In this document: positions 6,420-15,413 of the stretch, in pieces
Numbering within the stretch: the first letter of the stretch is position 1
Layout of the letters: the number at the start of each line of letters is the position of its first letter
NCBI RefSeq assembly: GCF_000308595.1
Contig: NZ_BAGA01000011.1
Location: 1 to 32,106 of the forward strand
Length of the DNA: 32,106 nucleotides
Direction: 5' to 3'
Source: Nocardia higoensis NBRC 100133
GTDB lineage: Bacteria; Actinomycetota; Actinomycetes; Mycobacteriales; Mycobacteriaceae
The notes under the pieces: generated by a model
Told to the model about the DNA's origin: nothing
Database searches by the model: none
What the model saw: only the letters and a program-made list of their open reading frames with translations
Position numbers and translations under genes: made by a program

Positions 6420-8993
6420 TCAGACGAGCGCCTGCACCGGCTGGGAGAGCAGCTGGGCGCAGCGCAGCAGGCCGAGATGGCTGTAGGCCTGCGGGTGATT
6501 GCCCAGCGAGCGTTCGGCGATCGGGTCGTACTCCTCGCTGAGCAGACCGGTCGGGCCGGCCACGTCGACCAGCTGGGCGAACAGCGCCTCGGCATCGGAG
6601 CGCTTGCCGATCAGCAGGTACGCCTCGACCAGCCAGGCCGCGCACAGGTGGAACCCGCCCTCGCCGCCGGGCAGGCCGTCGTCGTGGTGGTACCGGTAGA
6701 CGGTCGAACCACTGCGCAGCTCGGCCTCGGTGGCCACCACGGTCGCGGCGAACCGCGGGTCGGAGGGATCGATCAGCCCGGAGAGACCGATGTGCAGGGT
6801 CGCCGCGTCCAGGTCGGTGCCGTCGTAGGCGGCGGTGTAGGACTGCACCTCGTCGTTCCAGCCCTTGGCCTTCACCTCGTCGGCGATGGTCTCGCGCAGC
6901 GACTCCCAGGCCGGATCGGCCTCGCGGTCGAAGCGCTTGGCGAGGGTGAGCGCGCGGTCGACGGTCAGCCAGCCCATCACCTTCGAGTACACGTGGTGCC
7001 GCGGGTTGCCACGGATCTCCCAGATACCGTGATCGGGCTCGGTCCAGCGCCGCTGGACGGCCGAGACCATGGCGCACACCAGCTCCCAGTCGGCGTCGGG
7101 CAGGGCCGCGCTCGCGGCGGTGATGCCCTTCTTCTCGCGCGCGTGCGCCAGGCTCGAGATCAGGTCGACGATGGGGCCGAACACGTCGAGCTGCACCTGC
7201 ATATTGGCCGCGTTGCCGACGCGGACCGGGCGCGAACCCGCGTAGCCGGGCAGCTGGTCGATGACGGCCTCGGGCGGCAGGGTCTCGCCGTAGATCGTGT
7301 AGAGCGGGTGCAGGCGCTCGGGGCCGGGCAGGGTCTCGAGCACCCGGTGCACCCAGGCCAGGAACTGATCGGCTTCGGCCAGCGAGCCGAGGCTGACCAG
7401 AGCCTGCGCGGTGAGCGCGGCGTCACGCAGCCAGCAGTAGCGGTAGTCCCAGTTGCGAACGCCGCCGATGTCCTCGGGCAGCGAGGTGGTGGCCGCGGCC
7501 AGGATGGACCCGGACGGCGCGTGCACCAGCCCGCGCAGGGTCAGCGCCGAACGCTTCATCAGGTCGGGCTTGAGCGGCGGCAGCTCGAGCCGGCCCGCCC
7601 AGTCCCGCCAGTACGCCTCGGCGATCCGCCTGCGCTCGGCCTCGCTGGTCCTGGACGGCTCCAGATCGTTTGTGCCGCAGCGCAGTTCCAGCACGATCGG
7701 GCCCTCGGACGGGTCGACCACCGCGGTCGCGACGTCGTAGCCGCCCTCGTTCTCGATCGTCCAGCGCACCCCGCGCGACCGCAGCACCATCGGATCGTTG
7801 GTACCGCGCACCCGCAGGCCGCCGTTGACGGCCTCGATGCTCACCGGCACCTGCCCGAACTCGGGGCGGGGGGAGAAGGTGACCACGGCCTTGGCGTGAC
7901 CGGTGATCACGCGGGTCAGATCGGTGCGGGTGGGCGAGACGTCGTGCGGCAGGTAGTCGGTGACCTGCAAACTGGCCCAACGGGTCTCGACGGTCATGGT
8001 GCCGTCGACATAGCGCTGCGAGAGCGGCAGGCCGGGCCGTTGCGGCGCGACGCTGAAGTGCCCCGCCTGCGGTCCGCCGAGCAGGTGGGCGAAGACCGCG
8101 GCCGAGTCCGGCTCGGGATGGCAGAACCAGGTGACGGTGGCGTCGGGGGTCAGCAGCGCGACCGAGCGCGGGCTGGCCAGCATGGTCAGCCGCTCGATGC
8201 GCGGTGCGCTGGCGCCGGCCAGCCAGGTGCGCCGCTCCTCGAGCAGGAATGCCAGTGCGCGCGAGACGGTTTCGGTGCTGTCGACGCGGTACTTGGCCAG
8301 GCTCTCGCCCTCGCCGACCTTGATGCCCAGGTCGGGACCGGACAGCACCCGGAAAGCCTTCTCGTCGGTGACGTCGTCGCCGAAGAACACCGCGGCGGTC
8401 GCGCCGTGCTGGTGGCGGATGGTCTCGAGCGCGGTGCCCTTGTCGGTCTGCACGACGGCCAGCTCGATGACGGCCTTGCCCTCGGTGACCTGGATGCCGA
8501 CCCAGCGCGCCGGCCCCAGCCGGACGGCCTCCAGTGCGCTGTGGGCGATCTCGGGTGAGTCGGCATTGCGCACGTGCAGGGCGATGCTGGCCGGCTTGAC
8601 CTCGATCGTGGTTCCCGGGTGCGTGGCGGAGATCTCGCCGAGTGTGTTGTAGACCTCGCGCAGCAGTTGCTTGGCGTCGGCGTCGATGGCGTGCACGAAC
8701 CCGATGTCGAATTCCGAACCGTGGCTGCCGATCAGCTGGACCTCGACGGGTAGGCGCGAGAGCGCCGCCAGGTCGCGCAGGGCGCGGCCGGAGATGACGG
8801 CGGCGGTGGTGCCGGTCAGACCGGCGAGGGCGCGTAGCGCGCTCACCGACTCCCGATGGGGGGTCGCCTTGGACGGATCGGAGACGATCGGGGCGAGCGT
8901 TCCGTCGTAGTCCGAGGCGACCAGCAGTCTCGGCTCGCGCGCGACCGTCGACAGTGCACGGCGAAGTTCTTGTGGCAGATCCTGTGCGCTCAC
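6420..8993 (-). CDS. otsB: Fusion of trehalose-6-phosphate phosphatase and GH15 glucoamylase/trehalase-like domain
   Basis: An 857-residue cytoplasmic protein with two enzymes in one frame. Residues about 1-255 are a HAD-type trehalose-phosphatase: DYDGTL with nucleophile Asp28 and Asp30, SGR at 68-70, Lys184, and the metal-binding motif GDDVTDE at 205-211. Residues about 265-850 are a glycoside hydrolase family 15 (alpha/alpha)6 domain: NWDYRYCWLRDA (514-525), GIWEIRG with likely general acid Glu659, LLSEEYD with the second catalytic Glu at 820/821, and NHPQAYSHLGL near the end. Mycobacterial trehalases belong to GH15, so one protein may both make trehalose from trehalose-6-phosphate and hydrolyse it. 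A glucoamylase role is the alternative. The start is GTG; the ribosome site is weak. It stands alone and ends at a strong hairpin. Confidence 0.9.
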   Translation of the reverse strand: MSAQDLPQELRRALSTVAREPRLLVASDYDGTLAPIVSDPSKATPHRESVSALRALAGLTGTTAAVISGRALRDLAALSRLPVEVQLIGSHGSEFDIGFVHAIDADAKQLLREVYNTLGEISATHPGTTIEVKPASIALHVRNADSPEIAHSALEAVRLGPARWVGIQVTEGKAVIELAVVQTDKGTALETIRHQHGATAAVFFGDDVTDEKAFRVLSGPDLGIKVGEGESLAKYRVDSTETVSRALAFLLEERRTWLAGASAPRIERLTMLASPRSVALLTPDATVTWFCHPEPDSAAVFAHLLGGPQAGHFSVAPQRPGLPLSQRYVDGTMTVETRWASLQVTDYLPHDVSPTRTDLTRVITGHAKAVVTFSPRPEFGQVPVSIEAVNGGLRVRGTNDPMVLRSRGVRWTIENEGGYDVATAVVDPSEGPIVLELRCGTNDLEPSRTSEAERRRIAEAYWRDWAGRLELPPLKPDLMKRSALTLRGLVHAPSGSILAAATTSLPEDIGGVRNWDYRYCWLRDAALTAQALVSLGSLAEADQFLAWVHRVLETLPGPERLHPLYTIYGETLPPEAVIDQLPGYAGSRPVRVGNAANMQVQLDVFGPIVDLISSLAHAREKKGITAASAALPDADWELVCAMVSAVQRRWTEPDHGIWEIRGNPRHHVYSKVMGWLTVDRALTLAKRFDREADPAWESLRETIADEVKAKGWNDEVQSYTAAYDGTDLDAATLHIGLSGLIDPSDPRFAATVVATEAELRSGSTVYRYHHDDGLPGGEGGFHLCAAWLVEAYLLIGKRSDAEALFAQLVDVAGPTGLLSEEYDPIAERSLGNHPQAYSHLGLLRCAQLLSQPVQALV

Positions 8994-9116
8994 GCATCCA
9001 ACCTAGTGATCGGAGGGGGATGTTTCACGGGCGGGCAGAACAATACTGTGTTGAATTTGCCGCACCACATCGCGCCGGTCGGTGTGCGCGCGAACCCAGC
9101 CCAGATCAACGATTCG

Positions 9117-9141
9117 GCCGGTTAACGCACAAGTAACCGGC
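9117..9141 (-). terminator. Hairpin after kstR
   Basis: GCCGGTTA (9117-9124) and TAACCGGC (9134-9141) form a perfect eight-base stem with a nine-base loop, 33 bases beyond the kstR stop in the direction of kstR transcription. No T-run follows. A terminator is most likely; an operator for the otsB-GH15 gene further left is possible. Confidence 0.5.
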
Positions 9142-9174
9142 GGGTAACCCCGTGGTGGAACCGCTCCGTTCGGG

Positions 9175-9810
9175 CTACCGCTGATCGCCGAGCAGCAGAT
9201 CGACGGTCAGTTCAAGCCTATCGCTGACGTCGGTCGCCGAGGCGCGCCGGGTGAGCCAAGCCACAAGATTGGACAGCCACACGTCGCTGATGACGCGGGC
9301 GATCGCCAGCTGCCGTTCGTCGGGCTCGCCGTCGTTCATGGCGCGGGCGAACACCCGGTCCATCACCTTGCCGACCCGATCGACCTCGGCCGCGGCGGAC
9401 GCGTCGGCGAACATGAACGCCCTGGTCATCGCCTCGGTGAGGAGTGGGTCGCGCTGCATCATCCGGGTGATCTGGGTGAGTAGCAGGTGCATGCGCTCGC
9501 GTGGGGAGGCGCCGGCCAGCGGCTTGCGTTTGCCCTCGAACTGCTCGAATTCGCGCGCCAGCGCCGAAACCAGCAGGTGCACTTTGGAGGGGAAGTAGCG
9601 GTACAGGGTGCCCACGGCCACGTCGGCGCGCTCGGCGACGGCGCGCATCTGCACCGCGTCGTAGCCGCCCTTGGAGGCCAGCGCCAGGGTCGCGTCGAGG
9701 ATGCGCTTGCGGCGCTCCCGCTGCGCAGCCGAACTCAGCTCGTCCTCGCTCAACGTGGTGACCGTCGCAGGACGTGAAGCGGCGGGCTGTGGTCGGGAGG
9801 GGCTGGCCAT
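9175..9810 (-). CDS. kstR: TetR-family cholesterol catabolism repressor KstR
   Basis: A 211-residue TetR-family regulator. The helix-turn-helix lies at about residues 32-80 (RRKRILDATLALASKGGY ... VAVGTLYRYFPSKVHLLVSAL). The following ligand-binding domain contains RDPLLTEAMTRAFMFADAS and VISDVWLSNLVAWLTRRAS, close to remembered M. tuberculosis KstR (Rv3574). Known KstR proteins repress sterol side-chain and ring genes and are released by CoA thioesters of cholesterol catabolites. The N-terminus is about a dozen residues longer than in M. tuberculosis. The gene is divergent from fadE34, as in M. tuberculosis. A perfect KstR box lies 110 bases upstream of its ATG, so autoregulation is expected. 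AAAGGA lies about 12 bases before the start. Confidence 0.95.
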   Translation of the reverse strand: MASPSRPQPAASRPATVTTLSEDELSSAAQRERRKRILDATLALASKGGYDAVQMRAVAERADVAVGTLYRYFPSKVHLLVSALAREFEQFEGKRKPLAGASPRERMHLLLTQITRMMQRDPLLTEAMTRAFMFADASAAAEVDRVGKVMDRVFARAMNDGEPDERQLAIARVISDVWLSNLVAWLTRRASATDVSDRLELTVDLLLGDQR

Positions 9811-9896
9811 GGGGTGAGAGTCCTTTCCGCCATTGGTGGTTTCGGCTGCCTGGCCGACCTCGTCGCTGGCGTGGTCGGGCCGGCCCAGGCCCTCTC

Positions 9897-9925
9897 TTGA
9901 CTTGACCCGGCATGGATATTAGAAC
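9897..9925 (+). promoter_or_regulatory. Candidate promoter of the side-chain degradation operon
   Basis: TTGACT (9897-9902), a 17-base spacer, then TAGAAC (9920-9925). The putative -10 box is the left half of the KstR palindrome, so bound KstR would block RNA polymerase. Transcription would begin near 9932, about 38 bases before the fadE34 GTG. Confidence 0.45.
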
Positions 9926-9933
9926 ATGTTCTA
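9920..9933. promoter_or_regulatory. KstR operator between kstR and fadE34
   Basis: TAGAACATGTTCTA is a perfect 14-base palindrome that fits the known KstR core TnnAACnnGTTnnA. It lies between the divergent kstR and fadE34 genes, where KstR-controlled operators are known in mycobacteria and rhodococci. Confidence 0.92.
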
Positions 9934-9969
9934 GGTGTGGGAGTCACGCCGGGAAGGGCGGTATGGACT

Positions 9970-12135
9970 GTGACCATCGCCACCACTGACGAGCATAAAG
10001 CCGTCCAGGAGTCGATACGGGGGTGGGCCGGTTCGGTCCGCCCGATTGCAACAATGCGCGCCGAGCCCGCCGGGTTCTGGCGCGGGTACTGGCCCGCCCT
10101 GGCCGATCTCGGCGTGTTCCACGTCGCGGTCCCCGAGGAGTCCGGCGGCGCGGGCGCGACCGTGGCCGACCTCGCGGTGCTGCTCGAGCAGGCCGCCCAC
10201 GATCTGGTCGGCGGACCGGTGCTGACCACCGCGCTGGCCAATCTGGTCACCTCGGGCGCGCTCGCCGAGGACGAGCCCTGTGGCGTCGCCGTCGATCCTA
10301 CCGCCGCCGATCTTGTCGGCGAGCAAGAACTCTCGACCGATCCGGCGACCGGCGCCGTGACACTGACCGGTAGCTGGCCCCAGGTACTCGGCGCCGAGCC
10401 CGGCACGTCGGTGTTGCTGCCGGTTCGCTCCCCCGAGGGTGTGCGGTGGTGCCTGCTGCCCCCGGACGCCGCCGGCCTGCGCGTCGAACCGCTGACTCCC
10501 GCCGATCCGAGCGTCCCGCTGGCCCGCGTGCACTGCGCGCAGACCCCCGTCGCCGACGACCGGGTCTTCGCCTCCCCGCATCCGGTCGAGGATCTGCTGG
10601 TGGTGCTGGTCGTCGCCGAACTGGCGGGCCTGGCCGGGTGGTGCCTGGACACCGCCGTCGAATACGCCAAGGTGCGTGAGCAGTTCGGCCGCAAGATCGG
10701 CTCCTTCCAGGCCGTCAAGCACATCTGCGCCTGGATGCTGTGCCGGACCGAGCTGATCCGCGCCGTCGCCCTCGATGCCGCGGCTGCGGTCGACGAGGGT
10801 GGCGCGGAACTGCCCATCGCCGCCTCGATCGCCGCCGCCATCTCCCTGGACGCGGCCGTGGAAACGGCCAAGGACTGCATCCAGGTGCTCGGCGGCATCG
10901 GCTTCACCTGGGAACACGACGCGCACTTCTACCTGCGCCGGGCCACCGCGCTGCGCCAGCTGCTCGGCGGCGGTCCGCGCTGGCGGGCCCGGGTCACCGA
11001 ACTCACCCGCGCCGGGCATCGCCGCACCACCGGCGCCGACCGGGTGCTGGCCGCCGACGGCGTCGAGGTCGACGGCGCCGCCGCGACCGGCCTGGCCGAG
11101 GAGGTCGCCGCCATCGCCGCGCTGCCCGCCGAGCAGCAGCGCGATGCCATGGTCGACGCGGGCTTCGTCATGCCGCACTGGCCGCGCCCCTACGGCCGCG
11201 CCGCCGACCCGATGACCGGGCTGATGATCTCCGAGGAACTGCGCCGCGCCGGCCTGAGCGCTCCCGATCTCGCGATCGGCGGCTGGGCCGTGCCGACCCT
11301 GCTCCAGCACGGCAGCCAGGAGCAGGTCGACCGGTTCGCCTGGCCGACGCTGCGCGGTGAGGTCGTCTGGTGTCAGTTGTTCAGTGAGCCCGAGGCCGGT
11401 TCGGACCTGGCCGCGCTGCGCACCACCGCCACCAAGGTCGAGGGCGGCTGGAAACTGCGCGGCCAGAAGGTGTGGACCTCGCTGGGCGATCGCGCCAACT
11501 GGGGCATCTGCCTGGCCCGCACCGATCCGGACGCGCCCAAGCATCGCGGCATCAGCTACTTCCTGGTCGATATGCGCAGCGCGGGGCTCGAAGTGCGCCC
11601 GCTGGTGCAGATCACCGGCGAGGCGCGCTTCAGCGAGGTCTTCCTCGACGACGTCTTCGTCCCCGACGACTGCGTGGTCGGGGCGCTGAACAACGGCTGG
11701 AAGATCGCCCGCTCGACGCTGTCGGCCGAGCGGATCGCCATGGGCGGCAACGGCATCGGCCGTGCGCTCGAGGAGCTGATCGCCAAGCTGCCGAGCACCG
11801 GACCCGGCTCCGAGCTGATCGCCGATCGGCTCGGCGGCTTCGTCGCCGAGGCCATCGGCGGCCTGCTGCTCGAGCAGCGCGCGGCGCTCACCGTGCTCGC
11901 CGGCGGTGACGCGGGCGCGCAGAGCAGCGTGCGCAAGCTGGTCGGCGTGCGCCATCGGCAGGCGGTGGCGGAGTTCGCGGTGGAGAGCTCCGGGCCGCTG
12001 GGCGCGCAGGAGACCGCCGAGGTCACCGAATTCCTGCTCACCCGCTGCCTGTCCATCGCGGGCGGCACCGAGCAGATCCTGCTCACCGTCGCCGCCGAGC
12101 GCATTCTCGGGCTGCCCCGCGACGCGGCGGGCTAG
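9970..12135 (+). CDS. fadE34: Double-length acyl-CoA dehydrogenase FadE34 (ChsE3), sterol side chain
   Basis: A 721-residue fusion of two acyl-CoA dehydrogenase modules, about twice the usual length and close to the 711 residues of M. tuberculosis FadE34/ChsE3. The first module covers about 1-350 (FHVAVPEESGGAGATVADL, KVREQFGRKIGSFQAVKH, QVLGGIGFTWEHDAHFYLRR). The second covers about 365-721 (FSEPEAGSDLAALRT, LRGQKVWTS, LSIAGGTEQILL near the end). In the known family the modules stand in for a heteromeric dehydrogenase; the enzyme acts on steroid C24 side-chain CoA thioesters. The start is GTG 9970, with GGGAAGGG 11 bases upstream; GTG 9937 is in frame but lies almost on the KstR box. It is the first gene of the operon. 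Confidence 0.93.
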   Translation: MTIATTDEHKAVQESIRGWAGSVRPIATMRAEPAGFWRGYWPALADLGVFHVAVPEESGGAGATVADLAVLLEQAAHDLVGGPVLTTALANLVTSGALAEDEPCGVAVDPTAADLVGEQELSTDPATGAVTLTGSWPQVLGAEPGTSVLLPVRSPEGVRWCLLPPDAAGLRVEPLTPADPSVPLARVHCAQTPVADDRVFASPHPVEDLLVVLVVAELAGLAGWCLDTAVEYAKVREQFGRKIGSFQAVKHICAWMLCRTELIRAVALDAAAAVDEGGAELPIAASIAAAISLDAAVETAKDCIQVLGGIGFTWEHDAHFYLRRATALRQLLGGGPRWRARVTELTRAGHRRTTGADRVLAADGVEVDGAAATGLAEEVAAIAALPAEQQRDAMVDAGFVMPHWPRPYGRAADPMTGLMISEELRRAGLSAPDLAIGGWAVPTLLQHGSQEQVDRFAWPTLRGEVVWCQLFSEPEAGSDLAALRTTATKVEGGWKLRGQKVWTSLGDRANWGICLARTDPDAPKHRGISYFLVDMRSAGLEVRPLVQITGEARFSEVFLDDVFVPDDCVVGALNNGWKIARSTLSAERIAMGGNGIGRALEELIAKLPSTGPGSELIADRLGGFVAEAIGGLLLEQRAALTVLAGGDAGAQSSVRKLVGVRHRQAVAEFAVESSGPLGAQETAEVTEFLLTRCLSIAGGTEQILLTVAAERILGLPRDAAG

Positions 12136-12161
12136 CCGCACAAGCCAACTGGGAGACAACC

Positions 12162-13244
12162 GTGGATTTCACCAGGGACGAGGGCCAGGACGCCGTGGCC
12201 GAAGTCGTCGTCGGCCTGCTCGAACGCGAGCAGGCGCGCGACTTCGGGCTGTGGCCGAGCCTCGTCGAGACCGGTCTGCTCGGCCTCGCGTTACCGGAAC
12301 GCTTCGGCGGCGACGGCATGGGCCTGCCGGAGATCTCGGTGCTGCTCACCGAACTCGCCACCGACGCGGTCGCCGTGCCCGCGCTGCCCACACTCGGTTT
12401 CGGCCTGCTGCCGTTGCTGCCGCTGCTGCCGGACGCGGTGGCCGAGGTCGTCTACCCGGAGATCGCCCGCGGCGCGATCCTCACCGCGGCGCTCAGCGAG
12501 CCGGGCGATCCGTGCACCACCTCGCCGAAGACCACCGCGGTGGCCGACGGCGAGGTGGTTCGGGTGAGCGGCCACAAGATCGCCGTCCCCTATGCCGACG
12601 AGGCGCGCTGGCTGCTGATCCCCACCGACGCGGGCATCGCGCTGATCGACGGCGACGCCCCCGGCCTGACCCGCACCGCGTCCCCGGCCTCCGGCGGCCT
12701 GCCGGAATCCACCGTGCGGCTGCACAATGTCGAGGTCCCGGCCGAACGGCTGCTCGCCGCCGACCTCGCCGACCTGCACCGGTATGCGGTCGCGGCGATC
12801 GGCTCGGCGGCGGACGGACTGCTCGAGGGCGCGCTGCGGCTCACCGCCGAGCACCTGCGCACCCGCCGCCAGTTCAACCGGCCGCTGGCCGAGTTCCAGG
12901 CGGTCGCCCAGCAGGTCGCCGACCTCTACGTGGTCTCGCGCACCTTGCACGCGGTCGCCGCCTCGGCGAACTGGGCGCTGGCGCAGCTCACCCGGGCCGA
13001 CGAGGACGAAACCGGAGACGATCAGCGCGCGCGTGTCGACGACGACCTCGACGTGCTGGCCTATACCGTGACCGCCGAGCTGCCCGCCGCCATGCAGAAG
13101 TGTCACCACCTGCACGGCGGGCTCGGTGTCGACATCACCCATCCGATGCACCGCTACTACTCACAGGCCAAGGATCTCGTCCGCTGGCTCGGCGGTGAGT
13201 CGCTGCGCCTGGACCGTCTAGGAGCAAGATGTTCATCGATCTGA
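12162..13244 (+). CDS. fadE28: Acyl-CoA dehydrogenase alpha-type subunit FadE28 (ChsE1)
   Basis: A 360-residue acyl-CoA dehydrogenase family protein, shorter than a standard homotetrameric enzyme, as expected for ChsE1. It shows LGLALPERFGGDGMGLPE near the N-terminus, RRQFNRPLAEFQAVAQQVADLYV in the C-terminal domain and KCHHLHGGLGVDITHPMHRYYSQAKDL near the end. In M. tuberculosis FadE28 and FadE29 form one alpha2beta2 enzyme that dehydrogenates the three-carbon side chain (3-oxo-4-pregnene-20-carboxyl-CoA). The paired gene follows immediately, with a 16-base overlap, supporting stoichiometric production. GTG start with GGGAGA about six bases before it. Identity rests on motif pattern, length and gene order matching the igr operon. 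Confidence 0.9.
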   Translation: MDFTRDEGQDAVAEVVVGLLEREQARDFGLWPSLVETGLLGLALPERFGGDGMGLPEISVLLTELATDAVAVPALPTLGFGLLPLLPLLPDAVAEVVYPEIARGAILTAALSEPGDPCTTSPKTTAVADGEVVRVSGHKIAVPYADEARWLLIPTDAGIALIDGDAPGLTRTASPASGGLPESTVRLHNVEVPAERLLAADLADLHRYAVAAIGSAADGLLEGALRLTAEHLRTRRQFNRPLAEFQAVAQQVADLYVVSRTLHAVAASANWALAQLTRADEDETGDDQRARVDDDLDVLAYTVTAELPAAMQKCHHLHGGLGVDITHPMHRYYSQAKDLVRWLGGESLRLDRLGARCSSI

Positions 13245-14398
13245 CCGCCGAGCAGCGTGCGCTGCGCGACGAATTGCGTTCCTACTTCGCGAATCTGGTG
13301 ACGCCCGAGGAGGAAGCCGAGATGGCGGTCAACCGCCACGGCGACGCCTACCGGGCGGTGGTGCGCCGGATGGGCCGCGACGGCTGGCTCGGCGTCGGCT
13401 GGCCCAAGGAGTACGGCGGGCAGGGCTTCGGCCCGGTCGAACAGCAGATCTTCTACAACGAGGCGGTGCGCGCCGATGTGCCGCTGCCGCTGGTGACGCT
13501 GCTGACCGTCGGCCCGACCCTGCAGACCTACGGCACCGAGGAGCAGAAGCAGAAGTTCCTGCCCGGCATCCTCACCGGCGACATCCACTTCGCGATCGGC
13601 TACTCCGAGCCGGAGGCGGGCACCGACCTCGCCGCACTGCGCACCAGCGCGGTCCGCGACGCGAACGGCGACTGGATCGTCAACGGCCAGAAGATCTTCA
13701 CCACCGGTGCGCACGAGGCCGACTACGTCTGGCTGGCCTGCCGGACCGGCAGCGTGGAGTCGCGCCATCGCGGGATCACCATCCTGATCGTGGACACCTC
13801 CGATCCCGGCTATTCCTGGACGCCGATCATCACCTGCGACGGCGCCCACCACACCAACGCCACCTACTTCGACAATGTGCGCGTGCCGGCGAACATGCTC
13901 GTCGGCGAGGAGAACCGGGGCTGGCGGCTGATCACCACCCAGCTCAATCACGAGCGGGTCGGGCTCGGGCCGTCCGGCAAGATCGAGCAGCTCTACGACC
14001 GGATGCGCGAGTGGGCCCGTAGCCAGGGCGCGCTCGCCGAGCCGGACGTGCGCCGCGCGCTGGGCCGGGTGCACTCGATGGTGCGGCGCAACGAGCTGCT
14101 GAACTGGCAGGTCGCGGGCACCTCCGAACGCGCCGACGCCGATCAGGCGCAGATCATCGCCGACGCCTCGGCGACCAAGGTGTTCTCCACCGAGTCGCTG
14201 CAGGAGGCGGGCAGGCTGGCCGAGGAAGTGGTCGGCCGTTTCGGCGACCCGGCCGATCCCGCGACCGCCGACCTGCTGGGCTGGCTGGACCGGCGCACCA
14301 AGCAGAATCTGGTGGTCACCTTCGGCGGCGGCGTCAACGAGGTCATGCGCGAACTGGTCGCCACCGCCGGGCTGAACCTGCCGCGCGTGCCGCGCTGA
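13229..14398 (+). CDS. fadE29: Acyl-CoA dehydrogenase beta-type subunit FadE29 (ChsE2)
   Basis: A 389-residue acyl-CoA dehydrogenase subunit, near the 387 residues of M. tuberculosis FadE29. Landmarks are GWLGVGWPKEYGGQGF, IGYSEPEAGTDLAALRTSAV with the FAD and substrate segment, IVNGQKIFTTGAHEADYVWL, and a C-terminal domain ending VVTFGGGVNEVMRELVATAG. It should pair with ChsE1 to introduce the C17-C20 double bond of the three-carbon side-chain CoA ester. The ATG at 13229 has AGGAGC four bases upstream, inside the end of chsE1, so the start is firm. After its stop a 67-base gap precedes chsH2. Confidence 0.92.
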   Translation: MFIDLTAEQRALRDELRSYFANLVTPEEEAEMAVNRHGDAYRAVVRRMGRDGWLGVGWPKEYGGQGFGPVEQQIFYNEAVRADVPLPLVTLLTVGPTLQTYGTEEQKQKFLPGILTGDIHFAIGYSEPEAGTDLAALRTSAVRDANGDWIVNGQKIFTTGAHEADYVWLACRTGSVESRHRGITILIVDTSDPGYSWTPIITCDGAHHTNATYFDNVRVPANMLVGEENRGWRLITTQLNHERVGLGPSGKIEQLYDRMREWARSQGALAEPDVRRALGRVHSMVRRNELLNWQVAGTSERADADQAQIIADASATKVFSTESLQEAGRLAEEVVGRFGDPADPATADLLGWLDRRTKQNLVVTFGGGVNEVMRELVATAGLNLPRVPR

Positions 14399-14465
14399 GC
14401 GCACCGCCCGGCGCGAGACCGCCGGAGCAGCCCACCCGAGCATCAGACAAGAAGGAGCCGCGCGC

Positions 14466-15413
14466 GTGCCGGAAACCGCATCCCCGCAAGCCCCGGAATC
14501 CATCGCCGCCGCCGCCGCGAAGATCGTCGCGGCGGGGGAGTCCGCGCCCCGCCTGGCGCGCGATCCGGTCAACCAGCCCATGATCAACAACTGGGTGGAG
14601 GCGATCGGCGACACCAACCCGATCTACGTCGACGACGCGGCCGCCCGCGCCGCCGGTCATCCCGGCATCGTGGCCCCGCCCGCGATGGCGCAGGTCTGGA
14701 CCATGCTGGGACTCAACGGCGTTCGCCCGCCGGATGATCCGATGACCGCCACCAACGACCTGCTCGACGCTGCCGGCTACACCTCCGTCGTCGGCACCAA
14801 CTGCGAGCAGATCTATCACCGCTACCTGGTGCCGGGCGAGCAGGTCACCGTGACCAGCAAGCTGGATTCCTGCACCGGGCCCAAGCGCACCGGCCTGGGC
14901 GAGGGCTGGTTCGTCACCTACCGCACCTGCTGGTACGTCGGCGACGAGCTGGTCACCGAAATGCTCTTCCGCATGCTGAAATTCGCGCCGGAGACGGCGG
15001 CGAAGAAGGACGCGCCCGCCGGTGACCGGGTCAGGCCGCTGGTCTCGCATGACACCGAGTTCTTCTGGGAAGGAACGAAACTCGGCGAGCTGCGCATCCA
15101 GAAGCTGCCCGACGGATCACTGCGCCACCCGCCGATCCCGGCGCTGTGGAAGGACAAGTCCGAGCAGACCGATTACGTCCTCGCGAGCGGTCGCGGCACC
15201 GTCTTCAGCTATGTGGTGCACCACGCGCCGAAGGTGCCGGGACGACAGCTGCCCTTCGTCGTCGCGCTGGTCGAACTCGACGAAGGCGTGCGGATGCTCG
15301 GCGAACTGCGCGATATCGATCCCGCCGATGTCGAGGTCGGGCTGCCGGTCGAGGTCGGCTTCGACCAACTCGACGACGACGCGACGCTGCCCTACTGGAA
15401 GGTGAGCTCATGA
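14466..15413 (+). CDS. chsH2: Enoyl-CoA hydratase subunit/aldolase partner ChsH2 (MaoC-like plus DUF35)
   Basis: A 315-residue two-domain protein. The N-terminal half (about 20-185) is a MaoC-like hot-dog domain; the C-terminal part (about 195-315) is a DUF35 OB-fold domain ending DQLDDDATLPYWKVS. The hydratase motif reads GDTNPIYVDD, with tyrosine where active MaoC hydratases carry the catalytic histidine, so this half should be the inactive partner, as known for ChsH2. The active site is supplied by ChsH1. The DUF35 domain docks Ltp2, encoded two genes downstream, and is needed for its aldolase activity. GTG start with GAAGGAG eight bases upstream. Its stop overlaps the chsH1 start as ATGA. 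Confidence 0.93.
   Translation: MPETASPQAPESIAAAAAKIVAAGESAPRLARDPVNQPMINNWVEAIGDTNPIYVDDAAARAAGHPGIVAPPAMAQVWTMLGLNGVRPPDDPMTATNDLLDAAGYTSVVGTNCEQIYHRYLVPGEQVTVTSKLDSCTGPKRTGLGEGWFVTYRTCWYVGDELVTEMLFRMLKFAPETAAKKDAPAGDRVRPLVSHDTEFFWEGTKLGELRIQKLPDGSLRHPPIPALWKDKSEQTDYVLASGRGTVFSYVVHHAPKVPGRQLPFVVALVELDEGVRMLGELRDIDPADVEVGLPVEVGFDQLDDDATLPYWKVSS

Noticed and set aside
6333..8558. Long plus-strand open frame opposite the trehalose fusion gene
   Set aside because: It is the antisense shadow of a protein with intact HAD and GH15 motifs, and has no recognisable domain.
8856..9136. Small plus-strand frames in the gap between the trehalose gene and kstR
   Set aside because: They have no ribosome site, overlap the start of the trehalose gene and lack any recognisable motif.
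9937..9969. GTG 9937 as the start of fadE34
   Set aside because: It is only four bases from the KstR box, would fall at or just after the likely transcription start and has no ribosome site.
9931..12159. Very long open frame on the minus strand opposite fadE34
   Set aside because: It mirrors a strongly recognisable acyl-CoA dehydrogenase. Its low-complexity Gly/Ala/Arg/Gln product has no domain and is an effect of high-GC third positions.
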